From positions 3,286,001-3,350,000 of the forward strand of contig NZ_CP157484.1 of the NCBI RefSeq assembly GCF_045348435.1: a DNA stretch of 64,000 bases, in the 5' to 3' direction. Below are positions 16,828-24,957 of the stretch, one piece after another (the stretch's first letter is position 1; each line of letters opens with the position of its first letter). A program made the position numbers and the translations under genes. The DNA is from Alsobacter sp045348435 (GTDB lineage: Bacteria; Pseudomonadota; Alphaproteobacteria; Rhizobiales; Beijerinckiaceae). Below the pieces are notes generated by a model. The model searched no databases, was not told the origin of the DNA, and worked only from the letters and a program-made list of their open reading frames with translations.

Positions 16828-18744
16828 TTGTCGTCCACAACGTCGCCCGGCTGGATTGAGAGACTCACGACGACCCCGATCCAGTTCGGCGTCGCGATGG
16901 GTCTCGTGGTCTGGATGAGCATCGCCGCGATGCTGTGGTCGGAATATGATCACGCGCAGGCCCTCGTCGACCGCACCACCTCCAACTTGGCCACCCTGTT
17001 CTCCGAAAACGCCAGCCGGGCGATCCGCGAGGTGGACAAGTCCCTGCTGGTCCTGAGAGCTCTCTACGAGGACGACCCCAGCGACTTCATGGCCGCCGCC
17101 TATTCCAAGCGCTCGGCCCAGTTCGACAGCATGATCTTCCAGATGGCGATCATTGGAGCCGATGGGGAATTGCGCGCCAGCAACATCCCGACCACGGCGC
17201 CGGCGGTCAATCTGAGCGACCGCGAGCACTTCCTGGTCCACAAGAACAGCGCCGACGACAAGCTCTTCGTCAGCAAGCCAGTGCTGGGGCGCGCCTCGGG
17301 ACGCTGGTCGATCCAGCTCACGCGCCGCATCACCGACCGCCAGGGCCGGTTCGCCGGCGTCATCGTCGCCTCCGCCGACCCCGACCATTTCTCCAGGCTG
17401 TACGAGGCGGTCGATCTCGGCCAGGGGGGCGTGGTCACCCTGGTGGGCGTGGACGGCCTCATCCGCTCCCGGCGGGCGACGTCGCAGAACTCGACGGGCG
17501 CGTCCATCCTGGGCACGCCCTTCTTTCAGGCGATCACGGCGGCGCCGCAAGGCAATTTCCGGATGGCGAGCCCCATCGACGGCGTGGAGCGCTCCGGCGC
17601 GTTCAAGCGCGTCGTCGGGCATGACCTCATCGTCGCCGTCGGCCTGTCCACCGAGGAGACCATGCAGGTCATCCGCCGACAGGCGCTGGCCCTGGTCCTG
17701 ATCGGGCTCGTCGGCACCGCCCTGATCGGGGCCGTGGTGATCATCGTCGCGCGCGCCAGGATCACCCGGCTCGCGCTGGAGGAAGCCAGCCGAACCGCCG
17801 CCGCCCAGCAGGCGGAGCTCGCCTTGCGCGACCAGCGCGAGGCGATGCTCAACCGCGACGCCGAGATCCTCTCCCATGTCGAGGCGCTCGGCGGCCGGCT
17901 GGGCGGCTCCATCGACACGCTCGGCCGGATCATCGCCGACATCTCCGTGCAATGCTCGCGCATGAACGAGGCCGCCGCGCGGGCCCGCGACGGCAGCGCC
18001 GGCGCAGCCGACATCTCCAACGCCTCGGCCCAGAACGTCGACCACATCGCCGTCAGCGCCGCCACCATCTCCGACATCGGCATCGAAGCCGAACGGGCCG
18101 TCACCGGCGCGCTGCAGACCTTCGACGAGGCCATCGCCCAGGCGGGGCGCAGCAGCGAGGCCTTTTCGGACCTCGACAACGCCACGCGGCAGATCGACCG
18201 GGTCGTGCAGATGATCCGGGCTGTGGCGCACCAGACCAACATGCTGGCGCTCAACGCCACCATCGAGGCCGCCCGCGCCGGGGAGGCCGGCCGCGGCTTC
18301 TCAGTGGTGGCGCAGGAGATCAAGCTCCTGTCGGCCCAGACTTCCGACGCTACCGGCCAGATCAGCGCCCAGCTCACCGCGATCCAGCGCGCCGGGCGCA
18401 CCTCCATCGAGAGCGTGCGGGGAATGCTGGACGGCCTCAAGATCACGCGCGACACCACGCAGGGCATCGCCGGCACGGTCACGCGCCAGAGCAACACCGC
18501 CACCGACATCGCCATGACGATCGCGACCGCGGCGGAGATGGCGGCCAAGGCCTCACGCAGCGCCAATGCGATTCGCGAGGCGGCCGAGTTGTCGGACCGG
18601 TGCGCCTCGGACCTGTTGAGCACCACCACCATGCTGGAAGCGGAGGCTCAGACCATCAGGCTGGAGATCGAGGACCTGCGCCGCTCGCTCGAATGCGGAT
18701 CGGCGCAGGATCCGGCCCCGCACGCCGCATCCTTGGCCGGCTAG
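16828..18744 (+). CDS. methyl-accepting chemotaxis protein with periplasmic Cache-type sensor
   Basis: A 638-residue chemoreceptor starting at TTG 16828 behind a strong AAGGAG. Transmembrane segment 1 is at about 17-36, a periplasmic double-Cache/PDC-like domain follows (GADGELRASN, LSDREHFLVHK, SADPDHFSRLY), segment 2 is at about 286-306, and the cytoplasmic coiled-coil signalling domain carries the conserved hairpin HQTNMLALNATIEAARAGEA and GRGFSVVAQEIK. I see no clear HAMP domain between segment 2 and the signalling helix, and no CheR-tethering pentapeptide at the C-terminus. The ligand is unknown. No che genes are adjacent, so this is an orphan receptor. Confidence 0.92.
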   Translation: MSSTTSPGWIERLTTTPIQFGVAMGLVVWMSIAAMLWSEYDHAQALVDRTTSNLATLFSENASRAIREVDKSLLVLRALYEDDPSDFMAAAYSKRSAQFDSMIFQMAIIGADGELRASNIPTTAPAVNLSDREHFLVHKNSADDKLFVSKPVLGRASGRWSIQLTRRITDRQGRFAGVIVASADPDHFSRLYEAVDLGQGGVVTLVGVDGLIRSRRATSQNSTGASILGTPFFQAITAAPQGNFRMASPIDGVERSGAFKRVVGHDLIVAVGLSTEETMQVIRRQALALVLIGLVGTALIGAVVIIVARARITRLALEEASRTAAAQQAELALRDQREAMLNRDAEILSHVEALGGRLGGSIDTLGRIIADISVQCSRMNEAAARARDGSAGAADISNASAQNVDHIAVSAATISDIGIEAERAVTGALQTFDEAIAQAGRSSEAFSDLDNATRQIDRVVQMIRAVAHQTNMLALNATIEAARAGEAGRGFSVVAQEIKLLSAQTSDATGQISAQLTAIQRAGRTSIESVRGMLDGLKITRDTTQGIAGTVTRQSNTATDIAMTIATAAEMAAKASRSANAIREAAELSDRCASDLLSTTTMLEAEAQTIRLEIEDLRRSLECGSAQDPAPHAASLAG

Positions 18745-18791
18745 CGCATGCTGCGAAAAGGTGGAGTCCGGCTTTTCGCTCGAAGCATGCG
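18745..18791. repeat. Rhizobiales-type intergenic palindromic repeat
   Basis: Starts immediately after the chemoreceptor stop codon. The ends CGCATGCTGCGAAAAG and CTTTTCGCTCGAAGCATGCG (18745-18760 and 18772-18791) are imperfect inverted repeats around GTGGAGTCCGG. This is the familiar layout of short extragenic palindromes scattered through Rhizobiales genomes (GCATGATC..GGAAAAGTGGA..CCGGTTTTCC..GATCATGC). I found only this copy in the window. It may act as a terminator or mRNA-stabilising hairpin. Confidence 0.7.
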
Positions 18792-18898
18792 ACAACCAAA
18801 AAACCGAGACCCGGTTCGTCGGCTCCATTGATCAAGATCGTCGACGCGGCGCCCGGAATGCGCGAGCCTGTGGGCCTTCGCAATCCGGATGAGCCCAC

Positions 18899-19225
18899 AT
18901 GTCCCATGGTTCCGCATTCCGAGTCGCCGCGACTCTCGCCGGACTGGCGTCCCTCGTCGCGAGCGCCGGCTCCTCCCAGGCCGCGGACGCCGCCAACGGC
19001 GCCCGGATCGCCAAGCGCTGGTGCGCGGAGTGCCACGTGGTCGCGCCCGGGCAGACCTCCGCCAAGACGGATGCGCCCCCCTTCGCCACCATCGCGACGC
19101 GGCCGGCCGGCTCCGTCCCGCTGGAGAAGTTCCTCATGAACCCGCATCCGAAGATGCCGGACATGCAGCTCAACCGCAGCGAGGTCGCCGACCTCGTCGC
19201 CTATATCAAGACCGTGAAGCGCTGA
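18899..19225 (+). CDS. class I cytochrome c
   Basis: A 108-residue exported c-type cytochrome. Signal peptide at about residues 1-28 (ending GSSQAADA), one haem-binding motif CAECH at about 42-46, and a distal methionine ligand in the C-terminal helix region (HPKMPDMQLNRSEV), followed by VADLVAYIKTVKR. It should act in the periplasm as a small electron carrier. No oxidase or dehydrogenase gene is adjacent. It has its own upstream region of 107 bases after the palindromic repeat and converges on thrS. Confidence 0.93.
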   Translation: MSHGSAFRVAATLAGLASLVASAGSSQAADAANGARIAKRWCAECHVVAPGQTSAKTDAPPFATIATRPAGSVPLEKFLMNPHPKMPDMQLNRSEVADLVAYIKTVKR

Positions 19226-19241
19226 GCCGCAGGCCGCCGGC

Positions 19242-21242
19242 CTATTCGGCCGCCATGCGCTCCTCGTCGTCGCGCTTCAGGTCGGGCGCGACGGCTTCCG
19301 CCGCGAGGCTGCGCAGCGCGACGTCCAGCGACAGGGTCGTCTGGTCGGGCGAGCCGAGGCGGCGCGCCGACACCGTGCGCTCGGCGGCCTCCTTCTTGCC
19401 GACGGCCAGGATGACCGGGACCTTGGCCAGCGAGTGCTCGCGCACCTTGTAGCTGATCTTCTCGTTGCGCAGATCGGCCTCGGCGCGCAGTCCCGCCCGG
19501 CGGGCGGCGGCCAGCACCTCCTTGGCGTAGCCGTCCGCCTCGTGCGTGATGGGGCACACGACGACCTGAAGCGGCGCCAGCCACAGCGGGAAGTGCCCGG
19601 CGAAGTGCTCGATCAGGATGCCGGTGAACCGCTCCATGGAGCCGCAGATGGCCCGGTGGATCATCACCGGCGTGGTCTTCTCGCCGGTGTCGGCGATGTA
19701 GAACGCCCCGAACCGCTCCGGCAGGTTGAAGTCCACCTGCGTGGTGCCGCACTGCCAGTCGCGGCCGATGGCGTCGCGCAGCACATATTCGAATTTCGGC
19801 CCGTAGAACGCGCCCTCGCCCGGATTGATGCTGGTCTCGATCGCCCCGCCCGACTGGGCGGCGATCTTCTCCAGCACACGCATCATCACGGTCTCGGCGC
19901 GGTCCCACAGCGCGTCGCTGCCGACGCGCTTCTCGGGCCGCGTGGACAGCTTCACGACGATCTTGTCGAAGCCGAAATCCTTGTAGGTGCTGAGGATCAG
20001 GTCGTTGATGGCCAGGCACTCGGCCTCCATCTGCTCGTCCGTGCAGAAGATGTGGGCGTCGTCCTGGGTGAAGCCGCGCACCCGCATCAGCCCGTGCAGG
20101 GCGCCGGACGGCTCGTAGCGGTGCACCGCGCCGAACTCGGCCAGCCGCATGGGCAGGTCGCGATAGCTCTTCAGCCCGTGCTTGAAGATCTGCACATGGC
20201 CAGGGCAGTTCATCGGCTTCAGGGCGAAGACGCGCTGCTCGGCGTCCTGGTCCTCCGGATGCATGAAGGCGTGGGCCGACTTCACCGCGAACATGTTCTC
20301 CTGGTACCAGCCCCAGTGGCCGGACGTCTCCCAAAGAGACTTGTCGAGGAGTTGCGGCGCGTTGACCTCGTCATAGCCCAGCGTGCTCAGGCGCCGGCGC
20401 ATATAGGAGATGAGGGACTGGAACAGCGTCCAGCCCTTCGGGTGCCAGAACACGGTGCCCGGCCCCTCCTCCTGGAAGTGGAACAGGTCCATCTCCCGGC
20501 CCAGCCGGCGGTGGTCGCGCTTCTCGGCTTCCTCCAGCTGGCGGGTGTAGGCTTCCAGATCCTCCTTCTTGGCGAAGGCGGTCGCGTAGATGCGGGTCAG
20601 CATCGGATTGTTGCTGTCGCCGCGCCAATAGGCGCCGGCCACCTTCATCAGCTTGAAGGCGTCGCCGATCTTGCCCGTGGAGGTCATGTGCGGGCCACGG
20701 CAGAGGTCGAACCAGTCGCCCTGGCGGTAGATCTTGAGATCCTGCCCTTCCGGGATGGCGTCGATGAGCTCGAGCTTGAACGCCTCGCCCTTGTCGCCGA
20801 AGACCTGCCGGGCCTTCTCGCGGCTCCACACTTCCTTCGTGAACGGCTTGTCGCGCGCGATGATGCGGCGCATCTCGGCCTCGATCGCCGGGAAGTCCTC
20901 CGGGGTGAAGGGCTCGTTGCGCGCGAAGTCGTAGTAGAAGCCGTTCTCGATCACCGGGCCGATGGTCACCTGCGTGCCGGGCCACAGCGTCTGCACCGCC
21001 TCGGCCAGCACATGCGCGGCGTCGTGCCGGATGAGCTCCAGCGCCCGCGGGTCGTCCCGGGACACGAACTCCAGCCGGGCGTCGCGGTCGATCGGGTCGG
21101 CGAGGTCGGTGAGCGCGCCGTCCAGCGTCATCGCGACGGTGCGCTTGGCCAACGAGGGCGATATTCCCTTGGCGATGTCGAGCCCGGTGGTCCCGGGAGC
21201 GAATTCGCGGACGGCGCCGTCGGGGAAGGTGACGTGGATCAT
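19242..21242 (-). CDS. thrS: threonine--tRNA ligase
   Basis: Full-length (666 residues) class II aminoacyl-tRNA synthetase. Domain order: TGS (about 1-60), the second additional editing domain with its His/Cys set (about 65-225; ELIRHDAAHVLAEAV, FDLCRGPHM), catalytic core (about 245-540; motif 2 region LHGLMRVRGFTQDDAH, zinc-ligand segment ALKPMNCPGHVQIFKH, motif 3 region HRAICGSMERF) and anticodon-binding domain (about 545-650). Start ATG has the usual MIHVTFPDGA beginning. yidD is upstream on the same strand, 88 bases away. No T-box or other leader is evident in that spacer. Confidence 0.98.
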   Translation of the reverse strand: MIHVTFPDGAVREFAPGTTGLDIAKGISPSLAKRTVAMTLDGALTDLADPIDRDARLEFVSRDDPRALELIRHDAAHVLAEAVQTLWPGTQVTIGPVIENGFYYDFARNEPFTPEDFPAIEAEMRRIIARDKPFTKEVWSREKARQVFGDKGEAFKLELIDAIPEGQDLKIYRQGDWFDLCRGPHMTSTGKIGDAFKLMKVAGAYWRGDSNNPMLTRIYATAFAKKEDLEAYTRQLEEAEKRDHRRLGREMDLFHFQEEGPGTVFWHPKGWTLFQSLISYMRRRLSTLGYDEVNAPQLLDKSLWETSGHWGWYQENMFAVKSAHAFMHPEDQDAEQRVFALKPMNCPGHVQIFKHGLKSYRDLPMRLAEFGAVHRYEPSGALHGLMRVRGFTQDDAHIFCTDEQMEAECLAINDLILSTYKDFGFDKIVVKLSTRPEKRVGSDALWDRAETVMMRVLEKIAAQSGGAIETSINPGEGAFYGPKFEYVLRDAIGRDWQCGTTQVDFNLPERFGAFYIADTGEKTTPVMIHRAICGSMERFTGILIEHFAGHFPLWLAPLQVVVCPITHEADGYAKEVLAAARRAGLRAEADLRNEKISYKVREHSLAKVPVILAVGKKEAAERTVSARRLGSPDQTTLSLDVALRSLAAEAVAPDLKRDDEERMAAE

Positions 21243-21330
21243 GGGTCAGGTCTCCTGCTCACTCCTGCAAACAGGTGCAGGTAAGCGATGGGTCGGGGCG
21301 GAACCGGCCCCGGTGACGTTGGCGGCCGGA

Positions 21331-21699
21331 TCAGGGCTGGGTGGGCGGAGCCGGTCCACGGTCGGGCGCGACGGCTTCGCAGACGATGGGCGACGGCGCA
21401 TTCACGCCACGCCACCGTCCGTAGCGCCACGGTCTATACCAGGCCGCCGAGGCGGGCAACGCCGCCGGCACGAGGTCCACGCCCTCGGTGCCCCAGGGCT
21501 GGCAGCGGCACAGCCGGGCCGCGCCCATCCAGCCCCCGGCCCAGAAGCCGTAGCGGCCGATCGCCTCATCCGCATAGGCCGAGCAGCTCGGCCAATGGCG
21601 GCATTGCCGTCCAATCAGCCCGGACAGCGTCAATTGGTAGCCGCGGATCAGCAGATGAGCCGCCGCGACCCCGGGACGTAAAGGCTTCGTTAACTTCAC
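21331..21699 (-). CDS. yidD: membrane protein insertion efficiency factor YidD
   Basis: A 122-residue small protein of the YidD (DUF37) family that assists YidC-dependent inner-membrane protein insertion. The core is unmistakable: LIRGYQLTLSGLIGRQCRHW, then PSCSAYADEAIGRYGFWAG and RLCRCQPWGTEGVDLVP, with the conserved cysteines. A GTG start at 21699 behind AGGGTGA gives the usual N-terminus; the open frame continuing upstream lacks family similarity and enters the divergent promoter region. The C-terminal extension of about 45 residues is Pro/Ala-rich. yidD usually sits beside rpmH-rnpA-yidC; here it is next to thrS instead. Confidence 0.95.
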   Translation of the reverse strand: MKLTKPLRPGVAAAHLLIRGYQLTLSGLIGRQCRHWPSCSAYADEAIGRYGFWAGGWMGAARLCRCQPWGTEGVDLVPAALPASAAWYRPWRYGRWRGVNAPSPIVCEAVAPDRGPAPPTQP

Positions 21700-21846
21700 G
21701 CGTTCACCCTGAGAGCCTGTTCCGCGTTCCCATCGCGTGCCGGCCCCAGCCCCGGCTTGCATGGACGCCGCCGACTGGGTATCCCTCTCCCGTCCGCGGT
21801 TCGATGCTGCTTGCCGGCGGCCCGCAACACGGAGCTCACCTTTCCC

Positions 21847-22968
21847 ATGGTGTATCGCGTTCGATCCGTCGCCGCACGCAGCCTTCGCGTGGCCGCATCG
21901 ATCGTCGGGCCAGGATTGCTCGGCCTTTCGCTGACCCTCCCACTCTCGGCTACCCTGTCCGACGCTGCGTCGGCGAAGACCCGGCATGCCGTCGCCAAGG
22001 CCAAGGCCGCTCCCGTCAAGGCGAGCGCGTCCAAGTCCCGCGCCGCCAAGACTGCCGCGTCAGGAAAGGCGGCGGCGACCGGAAAGGCCGCCGCCAAGCT
22101 CCATGCGGCCGAGCCGCCGAAGCCGGCGCCGTCCGATCTTCGCGCCGCCGAGGCCGCTCCCGCCGACGATGCGCTCCAGACCGCCGAACTCGCCGACATG
22201 ATGGCCGAAGCCGCGCCGGCGCCCGGCTCGCAGCCCGCGGGCTGGCTGGTCACCATCCGCGGCAACGTAATCGTCGCCCCGAACTTCCCGGGAGCGAAGG
22301 ACTACGGCTTCATCGCCTATCCGTCCTTGAGCTTCCGCCGCACCGACGATCCGGAGGCCTTCAAGGCGCCCGACGACGGCATCAGCTTCGCGCTCTTCGG
22401 CGACAGCCGCTGGTCGGTGGGCGTGGTCGGACGCTACCAGCCGGGCCGCTACCGCCAGGACGACCGTAGCCTGTTTGGCGTTCACGACGCCAAATGGGCC
22501 GCCGAGCCCGGCCTCTTCGGCGAGTTCTGGCCATTGGCGGACACGCTGCGCCTGCGCGGCGAGCTGCGCTACGGCTTCAACGGATACAGCGGCTTCGTCG
22601 GCAACCTGTCGATGGACTACGTCCAGCGGCTCGGCAAGTTCACGCTGGCGGCCGGTCCCCGCCTCGCCTTCGCGGGCGGCGAATACATGGACGCCTATTT
22701 CGGCGTGAGCCGCCAGGACGCGCTGTGGAACGGGCTCGTAACGCCCTACAAGGCCGAGGCGGGCGTCAAGTCCATCGGTGTGGCGGCGTCGGCGACCTAT
22801 CAGTGGAACGACCAGTGGGCGACGACGGTGCGCGGCGCCTATGACCGCCTCGTCGGCTCGGCGGCCGATAGCCCGATCACCCGCAACCTCGGCTCGCGCG
22901 ACCAGTTCACGGTCGGCGCAAGCGCGAGCTACTCGTTCCAGCTCGGCGGCGGCGGCTGGCGCCGTTAG
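21847..22968 (+). CDS. MipA/OmpV family outer-membrane protein
   Basis: A 373-residue exported protein. The start ATG 21847 gives an n-region with several arginines and a hydrophobic core SIVGPGLLGLSLTLPLSATLS. Residues 45-130 are a Lys/Ala/Pro-rich linker, KAKAAPVKASASKSRAAKTA in part, reminiscent of histone-like or wall-binding tails. From about residue 135 the MipA/OmpV beta-barrel begins (GNVIVAPNFPGAKDYGFIAYP, GRYQPGRYRQDD, AGGEYMDAYFGVS) and it ends in a C-terminal aromatic-containing strand SASYSFQLGGGGWRR. OmpV proteins are outer-membrane or scaffolding proteins of uncertain substrate. The lysine-rich linker is an unusual addition. Confidence 0.87.
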   Translation: MVYRVRSVAARSLRVAASIVGPGLLGLSLTLPLSATLSDAASAKTRHAVAKAKAAPVKASASKSRAAKTAASGKAAATGKAAAKLHAAEPPKPAPSDLRAAEAAPADDALQTAELADMMAEAAPAPGSQPAGWLVTIRGNVIVAPNFPGAKDYGFIAYPSLSFRRTDDPEAFKAPDDGISFALFGDSRWSVGVVGRYQPGRYRQDDRSLFGVHDAKWAAEPGLFGEFWPLADTLRLRGELRYGFNGYSGFVGNLSMDYVQRLGKFTLAAGPRLAFAGGEYMDAYFGVSRQDALWNGLVTPYKAEAGVKSIGVAASATYQWNDQWATTVRGAYDRLVGSAADSPITRNLGSRDQFTVGASASYSFQLGGGGWRR

Positions 22969-22998
22969 GCGTCCCCGCCCCGCGTGCGACCCTTCCGC

Positions 22999-23454
22999 CT
23001 ATTCGGCCGCCTGGGCCTGAGCCTGGCGCGCCGCCTCGATCTGGCCGATCGCGTCCACCACGGCGTCGAAGGTCAGCATGGTGGAGGCGTGGCGGGCCTT
23101 GTAGTCGCGCACCGGCTCCAGCACGGCCGCGTCCGCCCAGCGGCCGGACGGCGGCGGCCCGTTCTCCTTCAGCATCTTGCGCATCGTGTCGCGCAGCTCC
23201 CGCAGTTCCTGCGCGGTCGAGCCGACCACGTGGCGCGCCATGACCGAGGACGAGGCCTGGCCGAGCGCGCACGCCTTCACCTCATGGGCGAAGTCGCTCA
23301 CCCGGTCGCCCTCCATCGCAAGGTCCACCGTCACGGTCGATCCGCAGAGCTTCGAATGCGCCTTCGCGGTCGCCTTGGGAGCGTCGAGCCGGCCCAGGCG
23401 CGGGATGTTGGCCGCCAATTCGAGGATTTTTGCGTTGTAGATGTCGTTCAGCAT
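22999..23454 (-). CDS. NifU/IscU-like iron-sulfur cluster scaffold protein
   Basis: A 151-residue protein of the SufU/IscU N-terminal type: LNDIYNAKILELAANIPRLG, HSKLCGSTVTVDLAMEGD with the first cysteine position, VKACALGQASSSVMARHVVG with the second, and C-terminal RHASTMLTFDAVVDAI. The set of cluster-ligand cysteines is incomplete compared with IscU (two visible cysteines), so it may act as a sulfur-transfer or zinc-type SufU-like factor and not as a full scaffold. It is divergent from folE with a 222-base intergenic region. Convergent with the OmpV-type gene. Confidence 0.88.
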   Translation of the reverse strand: MLNDIYNAKILELAANIPRLGRLDAPKATAKAHSKLCGSTVTVDLAMEGDRVSDFAHEVKACALGQASSSVMARHVVGSTAQELRELRDTMRKMLKENGPPPSGRWADAAVLEPVRDYKARHASTMLTFDAVVDAIGQIEAARQAQAQAAE

Positions 23455-23676
23455 GAAGCCACCACCATTTCGTTCCCATATATAGGCGTCCTGGCGCTGG
23501 GGTGCGAGGGCGGACGTCGCGCGGGTGCGAGACGGCCGCTCACGAATTCGTTCCGCCGGACGCTCGCGTTCTCAGCCGCCTCCCCTGCGCGTTTCGCCGC
23601 AGGCGGGCCGGCGCCGGTGGTCCACGCCGAAGCTCGAGCCGTATAGGGTGCTGAGATTATCCAGGCGGGAGGCTCC

Positions 23677-24315
23677 ATGATGGACGCCGTGGTCAAGACC
23701 TTGTCCCCGCGACCGGCGCTGAAGCCGGCTGCGGACGTCGCGACGAAACCGAGCCGTGAGGAGGCCGAGGCGGCCGTCCGCACGCTCATTCGCTGGGCGG
23801 GCGACGACCCGTCTCGCGAGGGCCTGCGCGACACGCCCAAGCGGGTGGTCAAGGCCTATGAGGAGCTCTATTCCGGCTATGGCGTCGACGCCCAGGAGGT
23901 TCTCTCCAAGGTGTTTGAGGATGTCGGCGGCTATGACGACATGGTGGTCGTGCGCGACATCCCGTTCCACTCCCATTGCGAGCACCACATGGTGCCCTTC
24001 GTCGGTCGCGCCAGCATCGGCTATTACCCGTCCGAGGGCGTGGTCGGCCTGTCCAAGCTCGCCCGCGTGGTGGACGTCTTCGCCCGGCGGCTGCAGACGC
24101 AGGAGACCATGACGGCCGAGATCATCGGCGCCGTCGACGAGGCCCTCAAGCCGCGCGGCGTGGCCGTCATCATCGAGGCCGAGCACATGTGCATGTCGAT
24201 GCGCGGCGTGCTGAAGCAGGGCGCCATGACGGTGACGACGCAGTTCACCGGCGTCTTCCGCGACGACCCCGCCGAGCAGGCGCGCTTCCTCACCATGGTG
24301 CGCGGGCTGCGCTGA
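23677..24315 (+). CDS. folE: GTP cyclohydrolase I
   Basis: Converts GTP to dihydroneopterin triphosphate, first step of folate and queuosine-type pterin synthesis. The 212-residue product has the type I (FolE) signatures: GWAGDDPSREGLRDTPKRV region as RWAGDDPSREGLRDTP, HSHCEHHMVPFVGRASIGYY carrying zinc ligands, GLSKLARVVDVFARRLQTQE, and the third zinc ligand region AEHMCMSMRGV. It has its own promoter region shared with the divergent NifU-like gene. Confidence 0.97.
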   Translation: MMDAVVKTLSPRPALKPAADVATKPSREEAEAAVRTLIRWAGDDPSREGLRDTPKRVVKAYEELYSGYGVDAQEVLSKVFEDVGGYDDMVVVRDIPFHSHCEHHMVPFVGRASIGYYPSEGVVGLSKLARVVDVFARRLQTQETMTAEIIGAVDEALKPRGVAVIIEAEHMCMSMRGVLKQGAMTVTTQFTGVFRDDPAEQARFLTMVRGLR

Positions 24316-24353
24316 TCGGCGTTCGTCGCGAAAGCTCCCCATGCTATGAAAAA

Positions 24354-24373
24354 CGGCCGGCGAGAGCCGGCCG
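24354..24373. terminator. strong hairpin between folE and hisI
   Basis: A perfect 8-bp stem CGGCCGGC (24354-24361) and GCCGGCCG (24366-24373) with loop GAGA. On the plus strand there is no T-run after it, but five A residues precede it, so on the minus strand it looks like an intrinsic terminator. No minus-strand gene ends here, so it may be a bidirectional stop for folE or mark antisense transcription. Confidence 0.5.
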
Positions 24374-24394
24374 CTTGCGTTCCGGAGGCCCCGC

Positions 24395-24835
24395 ATGAGC
24401 CCGTCCACCGTCCGCCTGTCGCCGCGTGGCGACGCCGCCGCCGTCGAGGAAGGTCTCCTGCTGGCGCCGAAATTCGACGCCGCCGGCCTCCTCACCGCCG
24501 TGGCGGTCGACGCATCCTCGGGCCAGATCCTGATGGTCGCCCACATGAACGAGGAGGCCCTGCGCCGGACAATCGAGACCCGCGAAGGCTGGTACTGGTC
24601 CCGCTCGCGGGCCTCGCTCTGGCGCAAGGGCGACACCTCCGGCCAGGTCCAGACGGTGCGCGAAATCCTCGTGGACTGCGACCAGGATTGCCTCGTCCTC
24701 AAAGTGGACGTCGCCGGCGACGGCGGCTGCTGCCACACCGGCCGCCGCTCCTGCTTCTACCGCCGGGTCGAGCTGCCCGGCGACGGCGCCGAGGAGCGCC
24801 AGCGCCCGGTCGCGCTCGCCCATGTGGCGGCGTGA
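24395..24835 (+). CDS. hisI: phosphoribosyl-AMP cyclohydrolase
   Basis: Third step of histidine biosynthesis: opens the purine ring of phosphoribosyl-AMP. The 146-residue product carries the complete family signature: LMVAHMNEEALRRTIETREG, YWSRSRASLWRKGDTSGQVQ, the Mg2+ aspartates DCDQDCLVL, and the zinc cysteines GGCCHTGRRSCFYR. It is the stand-alone form (no HisE fusion). No other his genes are in the window. It starts 79 bases after folE, behind the hairpin at 24354. Confidence 0.97.
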   Translation: MSPSTVRLSPRGDAAAVEEGLLLAPKFDAAGLLTAVAVDASSGQILMVAHMNEEALRRTIETREGWYWSRSRASLWRKGDTSGQVQTVREILVDCDQDCLVLKVDVAGDGGCCHTGRRSCFYRRVELPGDGAEERQRPVALAHVAA

Positions 24836-24957
24836 GCAAGGCGCTCCGGGCGCATTGAAACCCGACATGGGCTCGGCCGTTGTCATGGGCTCTTCAGTCG
24901 GCGGTAACAGGCCGTGCGCTATGCTGCCGTCCATGAGAGGAGCGACGGGGATCGACC

